In this document: positions 26,227 to 33,745 of the stretch, in pieces | Position numbering within the stretch: the first letter of the stretch is position 1 | Layout of the letters: the number at the start of each line of letters is the position of its first letter | DNA from: Oenococcus kitaharae DSM 17330 | GTDB taxonomy: Bacteria; Bacillota; Bacilli; Lactobacillales; Lactobacillaceae | Reading direction: 5' to 3' | NCBI RefSeq assembly: GCF_000241055.1 | Contig: NZ_CM001398.1 | Coordinates: forward strand, 62,001 to 126,000 | DNA length: 64,000 nt | Made by a program: the position numbers and the translations under genes | Notes under the pieces: model-generated | The model's input: the letters and a program-made list of their open reading frames with translations, nothing else | Database searches by the model: none | What the model was told of the DNA's origin: nothing

Positions 26227-27079
26227 TCTGGCGCAGTTTGCCGCGATAGGCACTAATATAGGATCCGGAAAATAGATGAGCATGCACCATTAAGTAATAA
26301 AGCTGATAGAACATCAGGCGTTGATCGACACCGGTTTGAAAAGGTCGGATACTCTGGTAACCCGCATAAAAATCGCGCGTGAAGCCGCCAAAAACAGTCG
26401 TAATACCGATATCGAATTCGCTATCGCCATAGTAAACGTCCGGATCGATGAAAATCGCTTCGCCATTATCGGCATCGAACATAAAATTGCCTGCCCAAAA
26501 ATCACCATGAAGCAGGCTGGGTTGAACTTGGCGTTTTGCCATTAACTTGCGGAAAATCGAAATTGCCTGATTATAAGCCGCGTCATCCTGCCATTTGCCT
26601 TCGGAAATTAAGAGACGGCGCAAGACATTCAGGCGTTGTTCGATAAAAAAATTGGTCCAATCAGACTGCCAGCTGTTGATTTTGATTGTTTTTCCGGCTT
26701 TAAAATCGCTATCCAAGCCAAATTTATGGTTCGGACTCGTGATCGCGTGAATCTTGGCTAACCCCTGGCCCAGCGCGTATTGATTGCCGCTGTTAGTTGT
26801 GTGCAGGTACTCTAATAAGAGCCACTGATCTTTGCCGACTTCACCCAAAGCAAGTACCTTAGGCACACGGGCAGCCTGGCCTAATAAATGCAGCCCATCG
26901 GCTTCGTGCTGGAAAAATTCCGGCACTGATTTGGGCTGGACTTTAAGAAAATAGTGCCGCCCTTGACTGTCGGTCAAAGCATAAGCCCGATTGATGTCGC
27001 CGCCATGGACTTCTTGGAAATCAACGACTGGCGAATCTGTCGGTACTTTTTGCAAAAATTCTCGACTTAAAGTAAACAT
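26213..27079 (-). CDS. Fructosamine kinase family protein
   Basis: 288 residues, protein-kinase-like fold. HGGDINRAYAL is the nucleotide loop, HYFLKVQPK has the ATP-binding Lys, LLLEYLHT is the hinge, SLLHGDFWAGNFMF is the catalytic loop (H-G-D-x-W-x-x-N) and AIFIDPDVYYGDSEFDIG carries the metal-binding Asp. These match the fructosamine/ketosamine-3-kinase family, which phosphorylates glycated amines for deglycation. The ATG at 27079 fits the family's length; the frame upstream runs into the RNA element at 27119-27337 and is unlikely to be translated. Its promoter is not obvious, so it may depend on readthrough of that element. Confidence 0.88.
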   Translation of the reverse strand: MFTLSREFLQKVPTDSPVVDFQEVHGGDINRAYALTDSQGRHYFLKVQPKSVPEFFQHEADGLHLLGQAARVPKVLALGEVGKDQWLLLEYLHTTNSGNQYALGQGLAKIHAITSPNHKFGLDSDFKAGKTIKINSWQSDWTNFFIEQRLNVLRRLLISEGKWQDDAAYNQAISIFRKLMAKRQVQPSLLHGDFWAGNFMFDADNGEAIFIDPDVYYGDSEFDIGITTVFGGFTRDFYAGYQSIRPFQTGVDQRLMFYQLYYLMVHAHLFSGSYISAYRGKLRQIISQ

Positions 27080-27118
27080 ACTTTCATGATAAACATTTTC
27101 AATAGGCAGAAAAGCACA

Positions 27119-27145
27119 TAAAAAAAGACGATCCGAAGATCGTCT
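27119..27145 (-). terminator. UUCG-loop intrinsic terminator of the RNA candidate
   Basis: Minus-strand AGACGATC-TTCG-GATCGTCT stem of 8 bp followed by a run of T. A textbook factor-independent terminator sitting before the fructosamine kinase gene. Confidence 0.9.
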
Positions 27146-27337
27146 AGTTTGGCTTTGCAGCTTTACGTTAGCTGCTAACGACAATTGTTACCAATTGCAT
27201 CCACGTACTGTTAGTCCAGCAGCCTAGCAACTTCCACAAGATCCTAGGCGGCGGCGGAAATGCGTTCCTTGAGATTAAACTCAGCCGTCCGTGTTAGAAA
27301 CGCGCCGTAGCAAACGTTTCCTCGACTCATCGCATCG
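27119..27337 (-). ncRNA. Structured RNA candidate (stand-alone RNA or 5' leader), family not recognised
   Basis: The 270-bp gap holds about 220 nt that look like a folded RNA on the minus strand. It follows an extended -10 (TGaTATACT) and ends in a UUCG-capped terminator. Hairpins read from the sequence: GCGTTTC with GGAACGC (27262-27303), extended by CGGC/GCCG; GCCTAG with CTAGGC (27222-27249); CAATTG-GTAA-CAATTG with a GNRA loop (27182-27197); and CGTTAG-CAG-CTAACG (27166-27180). A long-range helix may join ACGTTTGCTAC near the 5' end to GCAGCTAACGT near the 3' end (9 of 11 pairs). I found no T-box, RNase P, tmRNA or SRP landmarks. It could be a trans-acting RNA or an attenuator for the fructosamine kinase gene 40 bp downstream. 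Confidence 0.55.
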
Positions 27338-27343
27338 AATAAT

Positions 27344-27349
27344 AGTATA
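27344..27349 (-). promoter_or_regulatory. Extended -10 promoter for the RNA candidate
   Basis: TATACT preceded by TG one base upstream (TGaTATACT) on the minus strand, directly after the stop codon of the upstream ABC permease gene. The -35 is weak (TTCAAA with a 15-bp spacer), which extended -10 promoters tolerate. Confidence 0.5.
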
Positions 27350-28588
27350 TCACACACGACGCTTTTTGAACGCACGCAGTAACTTGGCCAGCGGTTTGCC
27401 ATCATCATAATTCAGCGCATTGCGTGCATAAATACCAGATGCAAAACGCAGCATAATGGCAATCGTGATTACTTCCAAGCCGAAGGCGACCAGGCCATCC
27501 AAAGTTGTGGCCGAACCGACTGACATTCTAACCGGCATCACCGATTGGCTGAAGAAAGGAACGAAAGAAATAATTTTAAAAATTGGCGTGTTGGCTGCGG
27601 CCAAAGCTGCATAACCCAGGAAATAAGGCACAATCGCCACCCACATGACCGTCGAAGTCGATTGCGGTACATCTTCTTGGCGGCTGACCATTGAAGCAAA
27701 GACAGCTGCCAAAATAATATAGATGACAATAGCTCCGATCGTAATCAAAGAAGTCGAGATGATATAGCCGCTTCCCAGCTGCGACCAATCGATTAGATTG
27801 AGAAAACGTGCATAGCCGAATGGTCCAGCTAGCATAACGGCAATCACAGCTAAGATGGCATAGAAAATCAACTGGAAAATAAATAGCGAGACAATTGCAA
27901 TCACCTTGCCGGCAAAATGCTGACGGGCAGGAACGGCCGCCAAGATACTGTCGAGGATCCGTGACCCTTTTTCCGTCCCCACTTCACTACCAGTCATCTG
28001 GACATAGACGGTCAGGAAGATGAAGATCGCGACCAAGGCAAACTGAGCAAAAGCATAACGCACGCCGCGATTTGTATTATCGTTGCTGGTACCGCCGTTT
28101 GTCACAGAAACATAACGGCTGTTAATCACGGCCGGGCTGGACAAGGAACTAACTTGCTCCGCTGTCAAATTCAAGCTGCTGATAGCAGATTGCACTTTCA
28201 GATTCGTGATCGCCTGACGGACCGTGTCGGCATCAATGGTGGCATCGGATTTATTGTTCGATACCAAAGTTGCCTTGGCATAGTCGCTGGAAACTGTCAG
28301 ATAAGCATCAATGTGTTCTTTGGAGAGGCTTTTTCTTGCTTGAGCAGCTGTGTCCTGACGACGGACATCAGCCTGCCCTTTCAGTGAGGCTCTGATTGCC
28401 TGCACCTGCTGTCTGTTAGCGACAACGCCTAATGATGGCTTGTTATCAGAAATCGAATTCGTGACCAAAGCCGCAATACCGATACCGACAAGAATGAAAA
28501 TAAAGGGCGACAGCAGCATCCAATAATAGGCCGGGCTTTTCAGATTTTTGAGAAAAACGTGTTTGGCTACAATCCAGGTCTTATTCAT
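27350..28588 (-). CDS. ABC-2 type permease, NatB/YhaP-like
   Basis: 412 residues. TM1 (YYWMLLSPFIFILVGIGIAALVT) is followed by an extracytoplasmic domain of about 150 residues and then five or six helices from residue 188, including VQMTGSEVGTEKGSRILDSILAAVPARQHFAGK, the E-K-x-x-R-x-x-E-x-L-L-like cytoplasmic segment typical of NatB and YhaP Na+ or drug exporters. It is coupled to the ATPase gene by an 8-bp overlap with an AGGAGG site inside that gene, which sets the ATG at 28588. The substrate may be Na+ or a toxic compound; this is inference from the family. Confidence 0.87.
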   Translation of the reverse strand: MNKTWIVAKHVFLKNLKSPAYYWMLLSPFIFILVGIGIAALVTNSISDNKPSLGVVANRQQVQAIRASLKGQADVRRQDTAAQARKSLSKEHIDAYLTVSSDYAKATLVSNNKSDATIDADTVRQAITNLKVQSAISSLNLTAEQVSSLSSPAVINSRYVSVTNGGTSNDNTNRGVRYAFAQFALVAIFIFLTVYVQMTGSEVGTEKGSRILDSILAAVPARQHFAGKVIAIVSLFIFQLIFYAILAVIAVMLAGPFGYARFLNLIDWSQLGSGYIISTSLITIGAIVIYIILAAVFASMVSRQEDVPQSTSTVMWVAIVPYFLGYAALAAANTPIFKIISFVPFFSQSVMPVRMSVGSATTLDGLVAFGLEVITIAIMLRFASGIYARNALNYDDGKPLAKLLRAFKKRRV

Positions 28589-29510
28589 GAGTAAGTTCCT
28601 CCTTTTCGGCCTCGTCAATGGCATCCTGACCGATTTTCATCTTGAAAATTTGTTCCAAAGTTGGCGGTTGTTGATCAAACGCTGTGATATAGCCGTTTTT
28701 AGTCGCCAGCTCAAAGACTTGGCGTCCGACTTTTGGATCCGATAAAGTCACCTGCAGGCCGCCGGCATAATCCTCGACACTGACAACGCCTGGAATTGCA
28801 GATAGCTCGGCTTTTGTTGCAGGCGATTCCAAATAAATCATGGTCCGGCCAAAGGACTGGCGGACTTGACCGGTCTCACCATTTAAGACAACGTGGCCGC
28901 GATTAAGCATAATCACATCGTCAGCGATCGCCGAGACATTATTCATGTCATGTGATGAGTAAATAATCGCGGCGCCATTCTTTTTCTGTTCAACAATAAT
29001 ATCCAATAAAATCTGCGCGTTGACCGGATCCAAACCGCTGAACGGTTCGTCTAAAATAATTAATTTTGGTTCATGAATCAAGGCTGTGATCAGCTGGACT
29101 TTTTGCTGATTTCCTTTTGACAGCTTTTTGACTTTATCAGTCAGCTTGCCTTTAACATCAAATTTATCCATCCACTGCTGCATTTTCGGCCGGATTTCCT
29201 GGCGCGATTTACCATGCAGTTCAGCAAAGTAAAGAATCTGTTCGCCGATTTTCACATCCGGGTACAAGCCGCGTTCTTCCGGCAGAAAGCCAATCTCATT
29301 CATGACCTGGCTGTCAATTTTGCGGCCGTTCCAGGTAATCTGGCCGGAATCCGCTTCGATAAAGTTCAGGATCATCTTAAAGGTCGTGGATTTCCCAGCG
29401 CCGTTTTGACCGATTAATCCTAGAATCCGGCCATCGGCCAGTTCCCAAGACTCGTCGACAACCGCGCGAAGATCCCCGAAGGTCTTGCTGATATTTTCGA
29501 GTTTTAACAT
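28581..29510 (-). CDS. ABC transporter ATP-binding protein, NatA/YhaQ-like
   Basis: 309 residues. Walker A GQNGAGKST, Q-loop FLPEERGLY, signature LSKGNQQKVQ (S-K-G-N in place of S-G-G-Q, typical of the NatA/YhaQ branch), Walker B LIILDEPFSGLDP and the switch His in YSSHDM. The C-terminal 90 residues form an extra domain. GAGGAGC just before ATG 29510 decides the start. First gene of a two-gene exporter operon. Confidence 0.93.
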   Translation of the reverse strand: MLKLENISKTFGDLRAVVDESWELADGRILGLIGQNGAGKSTTFKMILNFIEADSGQITWNGRKIDSQVMNEIGFLPEERGLYPDVKIGEQILYFAELHGKSRQEIRPKMQQWMDKFDVKGKLTDKVKKLSKGNQQKVQLITALIHEPKLIILDEPFSGLDPVNAQILLDIIVEQKKNGAAIIYSSHDMNNVSAIADDVIMLNRGHVVLNGETGQVRQSFGRTMIYLESPATKAELSAIPGVVSVEDYAGGLQVTLSDPKVGRQVFELATKNGYITAFDQQPPTLEQIFKMKIGQDAIDEAEKEELTHE

Positions 29511-29583
29511 ATCGCTCCTCTGAAACAAGTTTGATATCATAATAATAGCATATTAATACCACTGCTTGCTTTAAAAGCGCCAA

Positions 29584-29611
29584 AGAAAAAAGTCACTTTT
29601 TCGTGGCTTTT
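29584..29611. terminator. Bidirectional terminator overlapping a gene end
   Basis: AAGTCAC / GTGGCTT stem with flanking A and T runs. On the minus strand the stem includes the last codons and stop of the Lys-rich protein gene. Confidence 0.65.
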
Positions 29612-30096
29612 TTTCTTGTTGTTTTCTTGGCTGCGGCCTTTTTTGGTTTAGTTTCAGCTGCAGTATCTTTCTCTTCTTCTTTGGGCACTGGCGCAACCCA
29701 ATTCTTTTCGATCTCAAAAAATGCCTCGATCTGATCGTTTAATTGGGTTAGATCATCCAATTGGACAATTTTCATTTTGGAATTGCTGATTTTCTCCGAT
29801 TCGAATATCAAGTAGGTATGAACTGGAAGCTGAGCATCAGGATGGATCAGCTTGCGATATTCATTTTTATATCTCAAAGGCAGGATATAAGGTGCCAGCT
29901 CTAAAGAAATTGTCTGTCCGCCGCCTTCGACGCCACCGGCGATTTGTACTTCGCTGCGGTTAATCTGTGTGGGATCAAAGTTGCCTTCTAATGTATCAGC
30001 GACAGCTTGTGTATATTTGTCAGCTGGAAAGGAAGTCACGGCATAGTTTTGGCCGTCAATCAAATCCAGTATTGTTTGTCCTAAAATTTCAGTCAT
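29593..30096 (-). CDS. Unknown protein with a Lys/Ala-rich basic tail
   Basis: 167 residues, not recognised. Residues 1-130 look like a compact folded domain with mixed strands (LELAPYILPLRY, HTYLIFESEK). After a short acidic stretch (KEEEKD) the last 25 residues are extremely basic (KPKKAAAKKTTRKKATKK), similar in composition to the tails of histone-like or RNA-binding proteins. The ATG at 30096 has GGAG five bases upstream and is preferred over the ATG at 30105. Divergent from an efflux pump with start codons about 26 bp apart. Nucleic-acid or polyanion binding is a guess from the tail only. Confidence 0.65.
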   Translation of the reverse strand: MTEILGQTILDLIDGQNYAVTSFPADKYTQAVADTLEGNFDPTQINRSEVQIAGGVEGGGQTISLELAPYILPLRYKNEYRKLIHPDAQLPVHTYLIFESEKISNSKMKIVQLDDLTQLNDQIEAFFEIEKNWVAPVPKEEEKDTAAETKPKKAAAKKTTRKKATKK

Positions 30097-30103
30097 CTGC
30101 TCC

Positions 30104-30124
30104 ATTCTAACAAAATGTTAGAAT
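30104..30124. promoter_or_regulatory. Perfect dyad overlapping two divergent start regions
   Basis: Arms ATTCTAAC and GTTAGAAT (8 bp each) around AAAAT. It covers the whole space between the Lys-rich protein gene and the DHA2 pump, overlapping the ATG of the pump. A repressor bound here would affect both transcripts. Confidence 0.6.
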
Positions 30125-31592
30125 GACACTTGTGCAAAAGACAAAATCATCAAGTTCAGACCATTTGGATAAAGATCATATTCTGATTATGATCGCATTA
30201 GGCATTTTCACTTTTATGAGCGTTCTGGACGGCTCAATTGTGAATATTGCCCTGCCCTCAATCTCAAAAGATCTGGCCATTCCGCTAAACCAGGCAACTT
30301 GGACTGTGATTGTTTATTTAATCGTGATCTCGGGTCTATTGCTGCTGTTCGGCCGTATGGGAGATGTTTTTGGTAAAATCAAAATCTTTAAAATCGGTAC
30401 GATCATCTTCACAATTGGTTCCTTTTTAGCCGGCATTTCCCGTTTCGGCCTCTACTTCTTGCTAGCAGCGCGTGTCGTACAAGCTGTGGGCGCTTCAATG
30501 ACCATGTCGACAAGCTTTGGAATCACGACCTCTAATTTCCCAGCCAGCATGCGGGCACGAGCCATGTCTGTGATCGGGATGTTCGTCTCCTTGGGCGCAA
30601 TTGCCGGTCCAGCTATCGGTGGCGCCATCCTGAGTATCTTCAATTGGACTTTCATTTTTTGGGTAAACGTGCCGATCGGTTTGATCGCCATCGTGATCGG
30701 TATCAAATATTTTCCGCAAGATACGATTGCCCAGCCCAACGAAAAAATCGACTACAGTGGTTCAACACTTTTCTTCTCCTTTGTCGCTGTTTTCTTCTTA
30801 GCGATTAATGCCGCCGAGGTAGTTGGTTTCCAAGATATTTGGGTCATCATCGGCTTGGTCGTGGCCCTTTTGCTTTTAGCAGCCTTCATCAAAGTCGAGA
30901 ATTTAATCAAGTTTCCAATGATCAAACTCGAAATTTTCAAAAACCAGCTTTATTCCATTTCTTTGACAACGGCTTTTCTCGTCTTTGCGGTGAACTCCTA
31001 TACAAATATCCTGATGCCCTTTTATTTGCAGGATCTTCGCGGCCTGACACCGGGTCAATCCGGCCTGATTTTAATGGCCTTTCCGATTGCCAATTTTATT
31101 TTTTCGCCGATTTCCGGATGGGCCGGCGACAAATTTGATAAAGAACTGATTACATTAATCGGTTTAGCCGGACTAATGCTCAGCCAGGTTGGCTACTTAT
31201 TGATCAACGGCGGCTCACCCTATCTATTAATTATCCTGACCTTGATTGCAAACGGGACTTCGGCCGCCATCTTCCAGTCACCTAATAACGCTTTGACAAT
31301 GAGTACAGTTCCCAAGCCTTTGTTAGGCATTGCCGGATCTGTCACCGCTTTAGCCAGAAATATTGGTTTTATTGTCGGCAATACATTTGCCACAACCATG
31401 CTGTTTCTCGGTATGAGTCATCTGGACGGACGACGTGTTTTAAATTATCTGCCTGCGCATCCTGATTATTTTCTGCAAGCCATGCACTGGAGCTTTATAT
31501 TCGCCGCAGTCTTGGCTTTGGTAGCTTTTGTCCTGACCCTGTACCGCATGCTGAAACGACAAGTTCTCCAAAAATATATTGCTAAAAATTAA
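30123..31592 (+). CDS. DHA2 family (14-TM) drug/H+ antiporter of the MFS
   Basis: 489 residues with about 14 membrane segments. FMSVLDGSIVNIALPSISKDL is the D-x-x-x-V-N-x-A-L-P motif of TM1 (motif D1) in EmrB/QacA proteins, FGRMGDVFGKIKIFKIG is MFS motif A, and SLGAIAGPAIGGAIL is motif C of antiporters. It exports lipophilic drugs or other toxic compounds by proton exchange. No ribosome site is visible before the ATG, since the start region is occupied by the dyad; the start could lie slightly downstream. An effector-controlled repressor is expected, but none is encoded next door. Confidence 0.93.
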   Translation: MTLVQKTKSSSSDHLDKDHILIMIALGIFTFMSVLDGSIVNIALPSISKDLAIPLNQATWTVIVYLIVISGLLLLFGRMGDVFGKIKIFKIGTIIFTIGSFLAGISRFGLYFLLAARVVQAVGASMTMSTSFGITTSNFPASMRARAMSVIGMFVSLGAIAGPAIGGAILSIFNWTFIFWVNVPIGLIAIVIGIKYFPQDTIAQPNEKIDYSGSTLFFSFVAVFFLAINAAEVVGFQDIWVIIGLVVALLLLAAFIKVENLIKFPMIKLEIFKNQLYSISLTTAFLVFAVNSYTNILMPFYLQDLRGLTPGQSGLILMAFPIANFIFSPISGWAGDKFDKELITLIGLAGLMLSQVGYLLINGGSPYLLIILTLIANGTSAAIFQSPNNALTMSTVPKPLLGIAGSVTALARNIGFIVGNTFATTMLFLGMSHLDGRRVLNYLPAHPDYFLQAMHWSFIFAAVLALVAFVLTLYRMLKRQVLQKYIAKN

Positions 31593-31624
31593 CATTTTCA
31601 CCCTTAGCATGCTTTAATGGAAAC

Positions 31625-32302
31625 ATGTATTATTCAAACGGGGAGTATTTTGAACTGACATTCAAACAAAAACTCTCGTATTTCTTTATCTCACTGGTCA
31701 TTATTTCTTTGGGAAACGGCTTATCAATTGCTGCTGCCATGGGGGCAGCCCCTTGGTCGGCCTCTGCTGTTAATCTAGCCAATGTCACGCATCTGCCTAC
31801 GATGCTTTTTTTAGCTATTGAGGCGATATTGGCGGCCGTTGTCAATCTTTTTTTGGTTGAGCATATCAATTGGCAAAGGACTTGCGGCAATATCATTTTT
31901 GGTCTGCTGTTCAGTCTGTTTGTGGCGGAATTTGCCAATCTGTTTCGTCCCTTATTTGTCGGTCTGGCCACCATTCCTAAAGTGATCATCGATCTGTTCG
32001 GTATTTGGTGCATCGGCATCGGCATTTCTGTGATTCAGCGCGCTAATTTCGTACTTCATCCCTTGGATAACTTGACAAACGTGGCCCGTTTTAAATTCTT
32101 CCATGGGTCGGCGCCATTAGGCCAATTATCCAATTTCGTGATCGCCGTCAGCATCTCGCTGGTTTGCTGGGCAATGTCGGGCCAGCTGCTGAGCTATGGT
32201 ATCGGCACAGCCTACTGTTTCTTCCTGCAAGGCAATAATATTGCTTGGGGAGACCGGCACCTGTTCAAGCATCTTTTACATATTGATCCGACCAAAATAT
32301 AA
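31625..32302 (+). CDS. YczE/YitT-like membrane protein
   Basis: 225 residues, five or six membrane helices. SLGNGLSIAAAMGAAPWSASAVNLA near residue 28 carries the G-x-x-P-W-x-x-x motif typical of YczE/YyaS-family membrane proteins. Function is unknown; in bacilli YczE influences antibiotic (bacillaene/surfactin) production, but that role cannot be transferred. Starts 32 bp after the efflux pump and shares its terminator, so it may be co-transcribed with it. Confidence 0.75.
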   Translation: MYYSNGEYFELTFKQKLSYFFISLVIISLGNGLSIAAAMGAAPWSASAVNLANVTHLPTMLFLAIEAILAAVVNLFLVEHINWQRTCGNIIFGLLFSLFVAEFANLFRPLFVGLATIPKVIIDLFGIWCIGIGISVIQRANFVLHPLDNLTNVARFKFFHGSAPLGQLSNFVIAVSISLVCWAMSGQLLSYGIGTAYCFFLQGNNIAWGDRHLFKHLLHIDPTKI

Positions 32303-32340
32303 AAAAAGCTTCAGGCAATTTAACGCCTGAAGCTTTTTTT
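32301..32340. terminator. Bidirectional intrinsic terminator
   Basis: AAGCTTCAGGC / GCCTGAAGCTT stem (11 bp) with A and T runs on both sides, between the convergent YczE-like gene and msrA. Confidence 0.92.
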
Positions 32341-32358
32341 ATTGGAAACAGCATCAGC

Positions 32359-32901
32359 TTAATCAGCACTTTTGCTGGTGTCCCAATGTTGTTTGATGAA
32401 ATGGTCACGCTGCATATCCTGTAACGCCATGCGTGCTTGATGGTATTTGTAAAAATCTTGATGATAATCTTCAGCATCCCAGAAAGTCTGGGCATCTTCA
32501 ATTGTTGTCACGATCGGGTCATCGCCAAATGTCCCTGAAGCAGCTAATTGTTTTTTAGAAGCCTCAGCAATTTGGCGCTGTTCTGGTGAATTGACAAAGA
32601 TGACCGGTCGATAATTATCGCCGCGATCTTGGAATTGGCCACCCGCATCCGTGGGATCAGTCACTTGCCAATAAAGTTCGACCAGTTTTTCATAAGACAT
32701 TTTTGCTGGATCGAACCAGATTTTAACTGCTTCGGTATGACCGGTCGTGTGTGACGAGACCTGCTCATAAGTGGGGTTGTCGACATGGCCGCCTGTATAG
32801 CCGGAACGCACTTTGATAATACCAGGAAGTGAATCAAAGGGTTCGACCATGCACCAGAAACAACCGCCGGCAAAGATAGCCGTTTGAATTTCGTCTGTCA
32901 T
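32359..32901 (-). CDS. msrA: Peptide methionine (S)-S-oxide reductase
   Basis: 180 residues. The [12 protein letters not shown] motif with the catalytic Cys near residue 13 starts the domain; [28 protein letters not shown] and [11 protein letters not shown] are the remaining MsrA signatures. It reduces the S-epimer of methionine sulfoxide in proteins with thioredoxin. ATG 32901 follows AAGGAGG. It sits 10 bp after the EcfT gene, so may be read from the ECF operon promoter. A second msrA (57.8 kb) and msrB (47.9 kb) are in the same window. Confidence 0.95.
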   Translation of the reverse strand: MTDEIQTAIFAGGCFWCMVEPFDSLPGIIKVRSGYTGGHVDNPTYEQVSSHTTGHTEAVKIWFDPAKMSYEKLVELYWQVTDPTDAGGQFQDRGDNYRPVIFVNSPEQRQIAEASKKQLAASGTFGDDPIVTTIEDAQTFWDAEDYHQDFYKYHQARMALQDMQRDHFIKQHWDTSKSAD

Positions 32902-32911
32902 AGAGCCTCCT

Positions 32912-33745
32912 TCAATGGAACGGATTCCAAAATCGTCCGCCATTGACAATTATCAGGATAAACCCAAAAATCACAATTAACAAGACAAACGACAAGACGG
33001 CCCAGTCGAGTGCTTTCAGTTTCTCAGAGAAATACCAGCTGCGTCTCTTTTTGGCACCAAAACGGCGTAGTTCCATAGCTTGGCTGACAGATTCAATCCG
33101 ATCAATCGAGCTTAACAATAAGGGCACAAGAATGGCCGAAGCACCCTTCAAGCGTTTGAAAAATGGTGCTTTTTTAGAAATCTCGTTACCCTTGGCCTGC
33201 TGGGACAAGCTGATCTGGTGATATTCGCGTGTCACATCAGGAATATAACGCAAGGCCAACGAGACCGAATAACTGATTTTATAAGGAACACCGATGCGAT
33301 TTAAGCTGGCAGCAAATTCAGATGGATTGGTCGTCAGCAGAAAAATCAAAGCCAGTGGAACAGCTACGATATATTCCAGGCCGATGTTGACCAAATACAA
33401 CAATTCCTGCTGTGTCAAAGCGAAATAGCCGCTGCCCAATAAAATATCTTTGGATTGATAAATCTGACTGCCATAATTTGGCGCAAGGACATAAATCATG
33501 ACCAGATTAATAGCCATAAACACAAGCACCAGCTTCATCAAAGCGGCCACTTCTGACATTTTCACGCGACTGATTTTCAGCAAAATCAAAGATAGAATCA
33601 CAAGAAAAATCAGAAAACGTGTGTCTAAAACGATCATGGCAATGCCAGACAGCAGCACAAAACCCAGCAGTTTACTGGCACCGCTGCAACGATCCAGCCA
33701 AGTTCCACGATTTTTATAAGCCAAGCTAAAAGAATTATCAGCCAC
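32912..33745 (-). CDS. ecfT: ECF transporter transmembrane (T) component
   Basis: 277 residues with five or six hydrophobic segments. [14 protein letters not shown] near residue 180 and [15 protein letters not shown] near residue 235 correspond to the two Ala-Arg-Gly-type coupling helices (usual A-R-G, here A-K-G and L-R-R-F-G) that bind the two ATPase domains. GTG start at 33745 with AGGAGATG upstream, overlapping the ATPase gene by 8 bp. It forms the scaffold of the S-A-A-T vitamin transporter. Confidence 0.9.
   Translation of the reverse strand: MADNSFSLAYKNRGTWLDRCSGASKLLGFVLLSGIAMIVLDTRFLIFLVILSLILLKISRVKMSEVAALMKLVLVFMAINLVMIYVLAPNYGSQIYQSKDILLGSGYFALTQQELLYLVNIGLEYIVAVPLALIFLLTTNPSEFAASLNRIGVPYKISYSVSLALRYIPDVTREYHQISLSQQAKGNEISKKAPFFKRLKGASAILVPLLLSSIDRIESVSQAMELRRFGAKKRRSWYFSEKLKALDWAVLSFVLLIVIFGFILIIVNGGRFWNPFH

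Noticed and set aside
27080-27349. T-box or known riboswitch in front of the fructosamine kinase gene
   Set aside because: No TGGNACCGCG antiterminator or any riboswitch core I know; kept only as an unclassified structured RNA.
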